64,000 nt of DNA, from the NCBI GenBank assembly GCA_021018995.1, contig CM037597.1, forward strand, positions 34,908,936-34,972,935, written 5' to 3'. The position numbers were made by a program, and so were the translations under genes. The notes beneath the pieces are model-generated. The model did not search any database, was not told the DNA's origin, and saw only the letters and a list, made by a program, of their open reading frames with translations. The DNA is from Chloranthus sessilifolius (lineage: Eukaryota; Streptophyta; Magnoliopsida; Chloranthales; Chloranthaceae). The stretch's first letter is position 1; each line of letters starts with the position of its first letter. Shown here in pieces: positions 11,398-22,700 of this stretch.

Positions 11398-12888
11398 CTA
11401 ATTTTTATTCGCGTTGGTAGTGAAGTTTGGATACTCAAGAACCTCCTCATTCAACCTTGTCTCATATGGCTCAGGTAGGGTACTGGTTATGAATTGGTTA
11501 AATGAGATTGGCTCGTTTGTTCGGGTAGAAAGGAATGGATCAAAAGGCATAGTTGTAGGACTTGGAATAGGTGTAAGATCTTCCACCGCAACTATCGGAT
11601 GAATACCCTTGTTTAGAGGAAATTCTAGATTTCCATCATTACCTCTTTTCACGGTCGAGAAAAGTTTCACATGCTCAGGACTATCATGAATTAACACAAA
11701 ATTGTCATTAAATTCATTAAACAAATTTATTATGTTAGTGACTTTTTGCGTATTCTCATCATTCAATAAAATATGATTGGTAATCTCATGCAAGTTAGAA
11801 TGCTGACACGTTCCTACTGACTCTAACAACTCATAGGCAAGAACTCGATTGGTTCGTGTGTGCTCGGTTGGACCAACTTCAAAGACTCTAGGGCACTCAA
11901 CTCTACCAACAACAAGGACTCGTATACAACTGACTCTATGGACACTAACAAATCACGCGCACGCGACTCGGTCGAATCGCGCGTGGGTGACTCAGTAGAC
12001 TCACGTGTGAGTGACTCAACATCACTACTCACAAGGGAAATAGAACTCTCTTTAGCACAAACTAGACTTTCATCAACTTCTTCCATCCCTCTTCACTCAT
12101 TACGGTAATAGGGACATACACTTCCTCTTCGATTTTAAATTTTCTGTGCTCGTTATTTCCTTCATCTTTAATGAATAGACGTTGAATTGAAAATTTGTGG
12201 GACATTGATAGGCAAAATGTCTGAGCCCTTGACACTTATAGCAATTAGGACACTTATCTGTCTTGGTTTTCAAACTTCGTAGAAGGTGACAATGTGTTAA
12301 AGAAACGTACTTTTCGATAAGTTTCACCTTCATGTCCTCCCATGTGCAGATGAATTTATTCCGAAGAGATTCAATACTGTGTTCTATGTGAGTCCAAAAA
12401 TTTTTGCCATTACCCTCTAACTTTGTTTTCACTAGCCTAATTTTGTACTCATTCGGTACGTCATACCAATCAAAGTAGTCCTCTACACTTGACAACCATT
12501 CCACGAAGGTCTTAGGGTCCATCCATCCCTCAAAATTTGGAACCTCATCTCGAATAGATTTTAAAAACTTCTTGGCGGAGTCGTACTCGGGTTCACGATG
12601 ATGAGGGTATCCCCTAATTCTATTTCCATCCAATCCCTTAGAAGTCTGACTATGGTTTTGAATAACATGCTGAGTTTTCATTTGATTGCGTTGTTCCGTC
12701 ATCTGGGCTTGAAGGGTGATTTGAGTCGCAGTCAACTTGGATATAAGATCTCTAATTAGGGCTTCTACTTTACTGGAATCCATGACGATGTAACACAAAA
12801 ATGATATGAAGCCAGACAAAATAAAAATAAACCCTAGAACCTGTATGAACATTGAAACCCTAAAACTAAAACTGTGCTTTGATACCAA
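11398..12888 (-). pseudogene. gag-like region of the gag-only element
   Basis: The minus-strand reading shows a retrotransposon gag domain, with words such as DPKTFVEWLSSVEDYFDWYD and KLIEKYVSL. A CCHC zinc knuckle follows (CYKCQGLRHFAYQC, near 12200-12240), which is the nucleic-acid-binding end of gag. Downstream minus-strand frames (12086-11398) carry an acidic Ser/Thr/Glu-rich stretch with repeated RDSTES-like words and a region without a recognisable enzyme domain. It is treated as a fossil and looks broken in a couple of places. The gag fold resembles that of plant Gypsy elements with chromovirus-type gag. Confidence 0.7.
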
Positions 12889-13884
12889 ATTTGATGCGTG
12901 ACAAACGCTAAACCCTAATTAATGCGAATTTGGGATTAACCACAGATTAAATTGAATAATGAAATATTCGAAATCACCCAAACTCATAAAACAATTTAAT
13001 GAATTCAATTAAAACAATTAGAGTAATTCCATTTTAGCATTTGCATGCATTAAATATCCTGATCTAGAAAAACGGATCCGATGAAGGACTTGAGTTTCGA
13101 TCTAGTTTAGGGCACCAAGTGACAATTACGGGATTGTCTCTTGACTCCTCTAGGGTTTGAAAATAAAGGCTCAAAGAATTAAATTAAACAAAAAGGGCGG
13201 ATCAAAGATGTAATTTTTAGATTTGGGGTTTAGGATTTTATCAAAGCAAATAGGGGAGATATTACCAGACAATAATGAGAGAAAAGATAAAAGAGAGGGA
13301 TAAGATCTAAGGCTTCACACCAAGGGATCCGAGGCTTCACACTAAGGCTGTACATCGACTTCACACCAAGTCACATGAGAAATGAAGAATCACTCCTCAG
13401 GTTTTGAAAGATTCGCTCTTTCGGGTGAAAACTCTTCACAAACTTTCTAGGGTTTGCACAAAGCAAACTCTCAAATTTTCATTCAATAATCAACTCCTTT
13501 TACAATGCTTATAATGACCTTATATAGGAGGTCTCAAAACAGGAAAACCCTAAAACAGAAAAATTACGAAACTACCCTAAAATGATTAATTCACATCAAA
13601 AGAAACCTAAAAAATGACTAAAGTTGTCAACACTCAACGTTGACTCGCTCGAGCAACAACAGATGCTCGCTCGAGCGAGTTGCACCAGAGAAAATTCTTT
13701 GCGCTTTTCGAAGTTTCGCTCGAGCGACAAACAAACTCGCTCGAGCGACTTTTGGCCGAAAGTTTGGCCTTATTCCTGAAACATTCTCGCTCGAGCGAGG
13801 ATGGTGTTCGCTCGAGCGAGTATAGGCAGTGAGCCTATTTGTCGCCCTTTAGGGCCATTTTTCTATCGCTTCTTGCGTCGTTTC

Positions 13885-16800
13885 TGTAACGACCCGAATT
13901 TTTCCTAAACCTTGTGTGGTGTTAGATGTGTGTTTGCACTAAACTTGGTGGTAGCGCTCCACACTGGAACCTACCCTATCTTAGAAATACTTATTTAAGT
14001 TACGCAACCCTATTCTTTTCTTATTCTAAATCTTAAGAAACCCTAGCCGTCTCTTTTCTTTTCTTCTTCTTAAGAAACCCTAGCCATCACAACTTCTTCT
14101 CCGCCCACACTTTCTAAAAACTCCTTAATCCCTTTCCCTAAAACCTTTTGTGTGTTCTTCCACAAAGAACACCGTGGTTTATTTCTACCATCAAGATCAT
14201 GGAGGAAGAAGACGAAGAGATCATGGACGGGCAATCGCGTGGGATGTCGATCGTATCACCCTAATTGTCGTAGATCTACCAATCACGCTTCAAGAGGTGG
14301 GTACCCATCAATCCATCTTGTTCTTCTCAGATCCTGTCGCGTAGGATACGTTTGATCGCGTTTCGACGGGAAAAATAAATATTACCTGTGTATGTTTTTA
14401 TCTATAAAAAAATCGCTATTAAAATTAATGAAATGGCTAACTCTTAGCCACAGATTCTATTGCATTTATTTTCTTTTCTCTTAAGTATATTTTATTTATT
14501 TAATTACTTTTCATTTAGATCTATCTCTCCCTGGTATATTTTATTTATTTATTTACTTTTCGTTTAGATTTATTTCAGAACCCTAATTTCCTTCATAAAT
14601 TCCGAAGTCGATCGATCGACCTCTATAACCCGATCGATCAATTTTCACCGAGAGAGCTTATTATAATTGCTTCTGACTCATTAATATCGATCGGTCAATC
14701 CATTCTTCTCGATCGATCGACCCACCCTGCTCGATGGATCAAACTAGGCCTTTAACCCATCGATCCCTATATTGTGTTTGCAAGTGTAATGATTTTATTT
14801 ATATTATATAAAATTCAAAGTACACTTGTGTTATTATTATTTTATATTTAAAGTACAGGTTCCTTTAACTTATATTATAAAACCTATAAAATATTATATA
14901 TTATATATGTATTATATTCCTATAAAAAGAAAAATAATGGTACTTAAGTACCATAGTATTTTAATAATATAACTTGCCTTACTTTAAGGGTTGGGCACAA
15001 ATGCGACTGTTTGATCAATTCAGAATGTGACCCATCTGATGTTGGACCTTGACCCATCTGATGTCGGATCGTGACCCATCTGATGTTAGACCTTGACCCA
15101 TCTGATGTCGAACCGTTACCCATCTGATGTTGGACCTTGACTCATCTGATGTTGGATCATGACCCATCTGATGTCGGACCTTAACCCATCTGATGTTGGA
15201 CTGTGACCCATCTGATGTTGGACCGTGACCCATCTGACATTGGACTTTGACTCATCTGATGTTAGACCGTGACCCACCTGATATTGGACTGAGACCCATT
15301 TGATTCGAAACCGCGACAGCAACTCTGTTAAATTATATTATCGATCGATTTATATGTTCGATCGATCGATACACTCAGTTTCTATCTCCTAATTGAATGA
15401 TGGGGTATTTCAATCAATTGAAAATTTTGCTCAATCGATTGATTATGGAATAGCATCTATAATAGCCATTTGAGAATATAATATTTTATATTTAAGGTAA
15501 GGGTGGACGTGGACTTGTAATATAAAGGAAATGAAATATTATATATTATATATTATATATTTGTTATGTGCTTATATAAGACAAGTACTCGAGTGTTAGT
15601 ACTCAAGTGCTATAATTAGGTTATTATAATAATATTCCTAAATAATGGTTGGGCACTCAAAGCCCTATTTTTGAATTTGTTTCATCGATCGATCAACTTT
15701 AATATCGATCGATTGATTCTGACCCAAACTGACTACTTATACTTTATTAATATCAATTGATTGATTTCCACTTTTCGATCGATCGACTTTGTACAGAATC
15801 GAACCACTATGTACTTTAAATCGTTTTAAATTCGATTGATAGATTCCAAAAATCGATCGATCGATCTGTAAGCGAATTAAATAGTCTATATAATATATTT
15901 CCGACATATCGATTGATTCTCGTCCAAAAATACGACTTTATTTACCATTATAATCCCACTTTAACATGACCAAAACTTGATATACACTAACCACTTGAAT
16001 GTTTCAATCGATGGTCGTGATTTACTTAAGTTAGAATTACAATGTCTTTTCAATTTGAGCATTTAAATATAATAATCTAAATATATATCACTTTTATCGT
16101 TTCAACGCGACCACTTCGATAACACAAAGTGTAAGAAATTCGATGCCTTACGAAAATCGAACTCTGACCTTCACATTATCGATATCACACTAATAACTAC
16201 CCTATCCTATAACTATATTGGTGTGCTATGTAAATATAAATATATGTATAAACATAATAAAATCTGGATGTAAATCTTTCTGCACGCATGATATTTCTGT
16301 GTTTCCATCTTGATCATATTATACGAGTCATGGATAAGTTAGGTCATATGTACGCGAGTGTATGAGATCATGCCTACGCTTGGGCGTGGTGATTCGCCGA
16401 GATGGTATCGAAGCGAGGAATACATCATATTTACATGCCCTACAACTCATGGTGGTATGGGACATCATGACGAGTAGGATGAGTACGAATTTAGTATAAC
16501 CTTGTATATGGTGGCATATACGGTGACCCTATCACCCTGAGTTCAAATATGACAGGATAAGATATGAGTTATTGTATGAGATTCGGGCCTTGGGCCTTAG
16601 TTGTAGTGATGTTCTTTACGGTCACGTGAAACTCGGAATATAGGCGCCCATGTACGGATGCAATCCCTCTATGGTGGTTGGAGCCTCTATGGTAGAGAGG
16701 TCTCTTTACTGCCACACGAAGTACATCCCGAGTACTACGGAACTCTTTTCTTGGGAAGCGTGATTTAATGGAGTTATCTGACTATAGCTCGTTCTAGAGT

Positions 16801-17925
16801 TAAGTGGTAAGAGTATGATAAGATATAAGTCTGTAAGATAAGTTATGAGTACGATAATAAGGCACCGTTGTGTACGTCAGCATAAGATTAAGAACTTTAG
16901 TCTCTGTATGTGTTGTTCCTTGCATAGCCACCGTAAGAGCAACATCTTATAGCCAAGACGGGTCTCTGGGAGACATTATGAGTATGCTATAAGTTACATT
17001 GGCCATTTATGTCTCCCCATTTGACTGGGTGAAGGAGTATGAGTATGACACAAGGGCGCTATGATATGGTGGTATGATACTATGGTGACCCTCACATGGT
17101 AGCTCGAGCAACGACTCTGACATAGGTCGTGTAGGATTTATAAGTATGTTAGTTACGCTCATGCGATGTATAAAATTATGTGCGAAAATAATAAGATATG
17201 GTATGTTATGAGATATGGTGAGGTACGTTAGGATATAAGTGTCTAGATCATGGTCCTGCATTTATGTTATGATAGGAGTTCTACGATAAGCACATGATTG
17301 CCTTTTTCTCTTTTCTTTGAGATACTATCATTATCATTCACATGATGCACCCACAATGCACTTGAGAAGAATGAGGTGGATTGGTGGTGTATCCACTGAG
17401 TTTACATGACTGAGAAAACTCATCCCACGGAAATCTAATAGCTGCAGGTGATTACATTGGTGGAGTAGACACGGTTATTTTGATCCTGCGGACGTTGACT
17501 TCTTGGACCCCGGTTATTTTGATCCTGCGGACGCTGAGTATCAGGAGCCTTGGGAGGGTGACGCCACTGGTTACCAGGAGGACTTTAGTGTTGATTTTGA
17601 TCCGAGCGCCTTTTATTGATCATTCTAGACTCTATACTGAGTTCGTTGATATTATTATTGTTGATTCTATGATTTCTTGTATCGGATTTGTCTCCGACTT
17701 CTATTTCCTTGTTATTCATGGATTACTTGGATTTTACCGTATTTATTCCATATTTATAGCTGCCTTTATATTCTGGCCTTATGTGTTGGCTTTCACAGAT
17801 TTCGTGGAACCAGATTTGCGCGAGAATTTTGATTGTGTATGTTCGCTTAGCGTATCTAGGATGCATGAGGGTCATAACTCAGAATTCTAGGCCCTCGGGA
17901 TGGGGTAGAATTTCAGGTCGTGACG
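13885..17925 (+). mobile_element. Solo LTR, about 4 kb, Gypsy-type
   Basis: It begins TGTAACGACCCGAATTTT and ends TTTCAGGTCGTGACG, a typical imperfect TG...CA pair of plant Gypsy LTRs. It is flanked by the perfect 5-bp duplication GTTTC (13880-13884 and 17926-17930). The interruption-free sequence of the target survives at about 11220 as an empty-site equivalent. No internal region is present, so the element was reduced to one LTR by recombination. It contains a 22-bp tandem array and many ATCGATCG words. Frames near 17470-17620, rich in Asp/Gly/Tyr, are within the LTR and have no recognised domain. Confidence 0.82.
15026..15316. repeat. 22-bp tandem repeat array, about 13 copies
   Basis: The unit is GACCCATCTGATGTTGGACC plus two bases. 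It is repeated about 13 times with scattered substitutions and a few 21/23-bp units. The repeats create long open frames on the minus strand because of their near-constant period. It lies inside the solo LTR. Confidence 0.9.
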
Positions 17926-17998
17926 GTTTCTCCTTATGCTGGAAAATTTGTTGCGGCCCAAATCCAACGCACTCGATCTTGATGTCCCCATCACAATC

Positions 17999-18542
17999 TA
18001 ACGATGAATGAAAATGCACCTCTTTGGGTTTCATCATACTGTATTTGAAGCTTCTTGAAGCAGCTTGCCTAAACAATTGCTTCAAAGAACCGACTCCCAA
18101 TACAACCTCAATCACCAGCTTGAATGTGTAATGAGAACTACAATAGAAAATATAGAAGTGGACATCTAAATTCTTCAAAAGAAATATGATAAAAGTTAAA
18201 TTGTTACTGGTTTCAACAAAGGCTATCTAAGGAGAACGATGAGTTGCCTCCTTTGTGGGGGCTGAATGAGAGAGATAATCATGTCACAATTCTGTGTTTT
18301 GATGTTGCATATTCAACCTCAAAGATGCATACACTTTATAATAGGTTCTAGACTGGCTAGCTCTCACCTGTTTTTTAAGTTTTGAGTTGAAAGTTTTATG
18401 TTGTTAGCTGGCCATATGCTTAAGTGCTTACCTATGGAAGTCACAGTTTAAACTTTTAAAACTTCTGCACCAGTTTTAGAAGCTAAATACAATAATATTC
18501 CTCGCATTTAATTGCGAAAGAATTATAATCAATATTTATTTA
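17999..18542. other. Interval without a recognised gene
   Basis: This is the sequence between the retroelement and the next MITE. No exon with good splice sites is recognised. It may be upstream sequence or intron of the LHC-like gene whose first supported exon is at 19590. Confidence 0.5.
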
Positions 18543-18545
18543 TTA

Positions 18546-18796
18546 GGGCGAGTTTGGACAGCAAATCTAATCCAATTAGATAAATGATGCTGCCACTAAA
18601 TTAAAATAACCACAAGCACAGCTATTATAATCTATTTATAGTGAACAAGTTGCCTCAAATATACTTGAAACAACAGAAATCATGATGTGGGGAAAATTTC
18701 TTATCTATAAATAACTTAGGATAGCCCTGCTTGTGGATATTTTAATTTATCTATAATTTAGGGCCAGTTTGGACAGTTTACTGTCCAAACTGGCCC
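18546..18796. mobile_element. PIF/Harbinger-type MITE with a duplicated end
   Basis: This 251-bp element is flanked by TTA at 18543-18545 and 18797-18799. The left end is GGGCGAGTTTGGACAG and the right end, reverse-complemented, is GGGCCAGTTTGGACAG. Close to the right end the same end sequence is present again in opposite sense, giving a perfect hairpin with 18-bp arms and a 2-nt loop (18760-18797). This extra end could be a rearrangement or a nested end fragment. Confidence 0.7.
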
Positions 18797-18797
18797 T
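18760..18797. repeat. Perfect 18-bp hairpin
   Basis: The arm AGGGCCAGTTTGGACAGT is followed by TT and the exact reverse complement. It is formed by two head-to-head copies of a MITE end. Confidence 0.95.
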
Positions 18798-18916
18798 TAA
18801 ACTTCAGCATGGATCTCAATTCATTAAGAATTTTGTCGAGCCTTTCATTCTTTCCTTTCCAACTTTTACTGTGCTTCCTTGTTACTGTTTATCTTTTGTT
18901 ACCTTTTCTTGTTTAT

Positions 18917-19321
18917 AGCATTGTTACTGCCACACCCATTTTTGTTACTGCCATGCCACTTAAACCAAGGAAAACCCATTGACTGGTTTGAATCAGACAA
19001 TGAAGATCATTTTTGGTCCCAATCTTCCACACAACAGGTTTTGAGAACATGGGCCACCATTAGATGGCCACATATTGATTCCATGTGGCACAGATCCTAA
19101 AAAGTGAACATGAATCATTTTTTGATCGTCCATTTTCTGGATGTGTGCCACGTGGAATTAACATGTGACCCTATGATGGTAGGCCTATGTTCTCAAGATC
19201 TGTTGTGTGGAAGATCGGGACCAAAAAAGATCTCCATCGTCTTTTTCAAAGCAGTCAACAGTTTTTTTCCTTTGTTTAAGTGGTGTGGAAGTAACAAAAA
19301 TGGGTGTGGCAGTAACATGCT
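18917..19321. mobile_element. Palindromic Mutator-like MITE, GTTACTGCCACA-ended
   Basis: The element is about 405 bp and almost wholly a long imperfect inverted repeat. The ends TGTTACTGCCACACCC are identical on both sides. The flanks CTTGTTTAT (18908-18916) and CCTTTTTAT (19322-19330) agree at 7 of 9 positions, compatible with a Mutator 9-bp duplication. The core shares AATCTTCCACACAACAG, TCTCAAGATC and CACGTGGAAT words with the other copies. It ends 268 bp before the first supported exon of the LHC-like gene. Confidence 0.7.
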
Positions 19322-19589
19322 CCTTTTTATTTTTACATAAATTATGTGGACATGCTATTTGTGGAACGAAACAAAAAGAGTATGGAACAGCCTATCTTGT
19401 TGGGTGTAGAATGATGGCACTTGTACCTACGTACTAGGAGCCGCTATGATGCAGTCTAGATATTTTCTTGCATATTTATAGTGTTTTGGATATGTGTAAC
19501 ACCAATATTCCCGTATATTGGTACTAGAAAATATTTTCTTTAAAATGTATTGCTTCTTACCATGTATTGCTTTCACTTGCATTGTACAG

Positions 19590-19703
19590 GGGTCAGCTAG
19601 GGAAAATACCGCAAATAAGGAGGTGATTATGGTAGATCCTTTAGAAGCCAAGCATTTAGCTGCCAAGCAAATGCAAGCTATTCGAGCCAAAGAAAAATTC
19701 AAA
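19590..19703 (+). CDS. LHC-like gene, first supported exon
   Basis: 114 nt, 38 codons, phase 0 at both ends. The acceptor is TTGTACAG before 19590 and the donor is GTGAGT at 19704. It encodes a hydrophilic stromal-type stretch ending AIRAKEKFK just before the helix exon. An alternative acceptor a few bases downstream is possible but gives a less natural start. Confidence 0.78.
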
Positions 19704-22700
19704 GTGAGTGAGCATTCTTATGTTACTTTAGAAGATTATGTGAAGGAGAAGTTAAGCATCAAACAAAACAGTATTTTCTCTCTGGCGAAGAAAAAATGAA
19801 AATTGTTAGGTGCTCACAATGTACGGAAGCCAGTCGAATATTATAGAGTACCTTTAAATCCACCCACCGAATCTTTGAGTTCACCCACGCTGAAACAAAT
19901 TGATTGCATTGAATCAGACGGTGGAGATCGTTTATCGTCCCAATCTTTCCCACAACGGATCTTGAGATCATTGGCGTCCCAGCAGACAGTCAGTTTTTCC
20001 TTTCATGTGGTACACATCCAAAAAAGTGACCTTAAAATCAATTTTGAGCATACACGTGGTGTTAAGGTCACTTTTCTGAGACATGTGTCATGTGAAATAA
20101 AACACTAACTGTCTGATGGTACGCCCATGATCTCAAGATCCATTGTGTGAAAGATTGGGACGATCAACGACGTCTGATTCAAAGCAGCCAATGTGTTTCA
20201 GCGTGGGTGAACTAAACGGTTTGGTGGGTGGATTTAAAGGTACTCAATATTATATGCTTAAGCACAATCTTACTAATATCTACAAGTAGGCAAGATTATC
20301 ATATTGCAAAATCAGAGTGAGAATTGTAAGGGGCGAATTTGAATCAGATCGTAACTTATAAGATTCAGCCATTTTTTTAATTAAAAATAAAATAAAAAAT
20401 AGACATCAAATCTCATTCATTTCCACCAAGAAATTAGCAAGTAAAACCTAACTTTAATATCATTATTTTCATAGGTTGCATAACTAAATTTGAAGTAAAT
20501 TTTAGATCATTATTCCAAAATAACCAAGAAATCCTTAAGTTCATGAAACCATAATTATGATTTAGATAATGATATAATACATCATCAAATCTACAATGTA
20601 CACTGATATATCATTATAACTATATGACTACAGCAACTTTCCTTTTTGCGACTTGTGTTTTATTTGTATGCAATTCCTTATATAATCAACATGAAAATCA
20701 CTAAATTTTAAAACCATGGACGACAATAAAAGGAAATCGGGGTGAACATCTACTGATATGCCTAAAAACTTGAATCATCCTGAAATTTCTACCTAAGATC
20801 TAATATTTCCAGAATCTTTGTTTGAAGTCAAATCAACATGAAACTCCTGCCATTCATCTTAGATAAATTAACTATTAATTTTTAAAAATCAAATAAGTTT
20901 TAATATAAAGCTTCATACTATATCTTATAGGAACTTTTTACCACATAAAAATTCTAACACAATTTTTGTTTTCAATTTTATAATAAGATATATTACATTA
21001 AATTTGAATCCTACAATACACAATTCAATCCTATGATTCAAGTAAAAAACGATTGAGAAGTGTGATATAAATTATTTTCTATAGTTTTGATTTGACGCAT
21101 ATGCTTCAAATCATGAATCAAATGATTGCAACAATCATGTTTATACATATACCATAACATATCATTATTATTTCTCGTCAATACCAATCACCTTAAGTAC
21201 AGAAAAGTATATGTGTTCCTCGAACCTAGCAGACTCAAGTAGACTAAAGATCCTGTCCTATACTCCTCGCAAGAAATCTAAACTGAGGATTCCCATAACC
21301 TAATTTGTGCCAAATCTTAGTAGTTGAGTCCCTAGTTAACTAAGTGTGCGCACTGTAGGAGCTAGTCTCCTGCTTTAGTTGTGAATTCATCGATTTTACT
21401 TGTCTGATTGGTGGAGTTACAGCTTTCAAATAAAGGTTTATTTGCTTGTTTATCTAGCTGTTACAGTAAAAACTCTGAAAATAAATAGCTTGTCATAGCC
21501 GGTCAATTGTCCATAACTCCATATTAGTTCCATGCAAAAAACCATAACTTCGCATATTTTTTATTGATATTAAAGTTCCCAAAAATTCGTAAGAAATAAT
21601 TTGAGAGAATTACAAAATATTATACGACTGGAAATTTTTAATATTATACCACTGGAAATTTTTGTCCACTGAAAATAGTTTGAGATGTTTTCCAACACTT
21701 CTTTATCTGTTTGTTTCTTCTTAGTTCATCTCATATCTTATAGTGGGCCATTCCGAGCTCATTCCGGCTTCACCAGCAATGGAGAAGGCGTATGCCCCAA
21801 AATGTGAGTTAAGGATATCGTTGATCGAAATAATGGACATAATATGAAAGTTTGATGATTTCCACTAGTTGTGCGAAGATTAAATGGGACAGCAGTTGAT
21901 GTGAAGTAAGGAATAAAACTAGGTGTCTGAAATCAGAAGTTCGATAAGGTCAAATGTCAGACAACCGAAGTTCGATAAGTTGAGAAAATCGAAGATTAAT
22001 TGTTATGTTAAGTAAATGTATGTTAAGCCTGAGGGAGTTTGAATACGCCACATTGTGAGTTCGGCCAACGTAAGGTGCGTTCAGCTCAACTTCCAAAGTC
22101 GAAGATGGTCTTTGAAGAAATGATTATTAAAGTTCCAGTAAGGAGTGAGGATGTAGATGTGGAAACTGCCTTCTGTACGGGTTGACACCATCAAGATATA
22201 TTCGAAGAATGTTTAGGAATGTCAGGTGCTTGCAGGTGATTCGAAGAATGTTGGTGCCAGACATGAATGAGAAGTACGCCTGCATTTCTTACAGAACAGT
22301 GGTCCCCTACTAGTCTGATCCAAAGTAAGTTAAAGATGTTACAGGTATCACAAAGTCATTGAATCATAAATACAAAAATCAGATTTGTCTTATTCTCTGA
22401 CTGACGGGAACGATAATTAATTTGAGTGACTTTAGCACAATTCGAGAGGAAGTGTTCCAGGAAAATGGGAAGTCATCATTATTAGATGAACTTTGGAGCT
22501 CTGGGTATAAAAAGAGATCCAAAATTCAAAGTAAAGGAAGAAATAATTTTGCTAAAAAAAAAAAAGAAAACTTGAATTCTACAAGAAGAAAAGGAGGAAT
22601 AGTCTCTGTGAGCAATCCTGCTGAAGAGGTTCGAAGGATATTCAACTAATTTAGTTTCATTTCCATAAGTTATTCTTTAGCTATTGTCAGTGTTGTAGAA

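Larger units (their letters stand above)
10276..17993 (-). mobile_element. Non-autonomous gag-only LTR retrotransposon (TR-GAG type, Gypsy-like)
   Basis: This is a structurally bounded element on the minus strand. The two LTRs begin and end TGATG/CATCA in element sense (one terminal TG is worn) and are flanked by the perfect 5-bp duplication CAATC (10271-10275 and 17994-17998). The PBS is just inside the right LTR (TTTGGTATCAAAGCAC, initiator-Met type, minus strand near 12880). The polypurine tract CTTGGGGAGAAT lies beside the left LTR. The internal part is only about 1.6 kb and holds a gag-like region. No protease, reverse transcriptase or integrase motif is seen, so it must have moved with a partner's enzymes. 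The LTRs differ at roughly one base in fourteen by eye. Gag shows a couple of breaks. A solo LTR sits inside the right LTR. Confidence 0.8.
12892..17993 (-). repeat. 5' LTR of the gag-only element, split by a solo LTR
   Basis: The LTR sequence runs from 12892 to 13884 and resumes at 17926-17993. Comparison with the uninterrupted copy (10276-11292) shows exactly where the 4-kb insert lies. The right end carries the same CCCCATCA terminus and the outer CAATC duplication. The CTCGAG palindrome cluster at about 13640-13830 is in this copy. Confidence 0.75.

Noticed and set aside
15015-15322. Long minus-strand open frames rich in HQMGH/SDGS repeats
   Set aside because: They are produced by the 22-bp tandem repeat inside a solo LTR, change with each unit length shift, and have no start context or homologue.
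14600-15900. CRISPR-like array from repeated ATCGATCGATC words
   Set aside because: The words are irregularly spaced palindromes in plant LTR sequence, with no constant spacers and no bacterial context.
17480-17890. 136-codon plus-strand frame with Asp/Tyr-rich start
   Set aside because: It lies within the solo LTR near its 3' end and has no domain; non-coding LTR sequence.
19846-20245. Frames across the palindromic MITEs (e.g. 19803-20108, 18879-19100)
   Set aside because: They are bounded by inverted-repeat ends and appear in mirrored form on the other strand, so they belong to the MITE and not to a gene.
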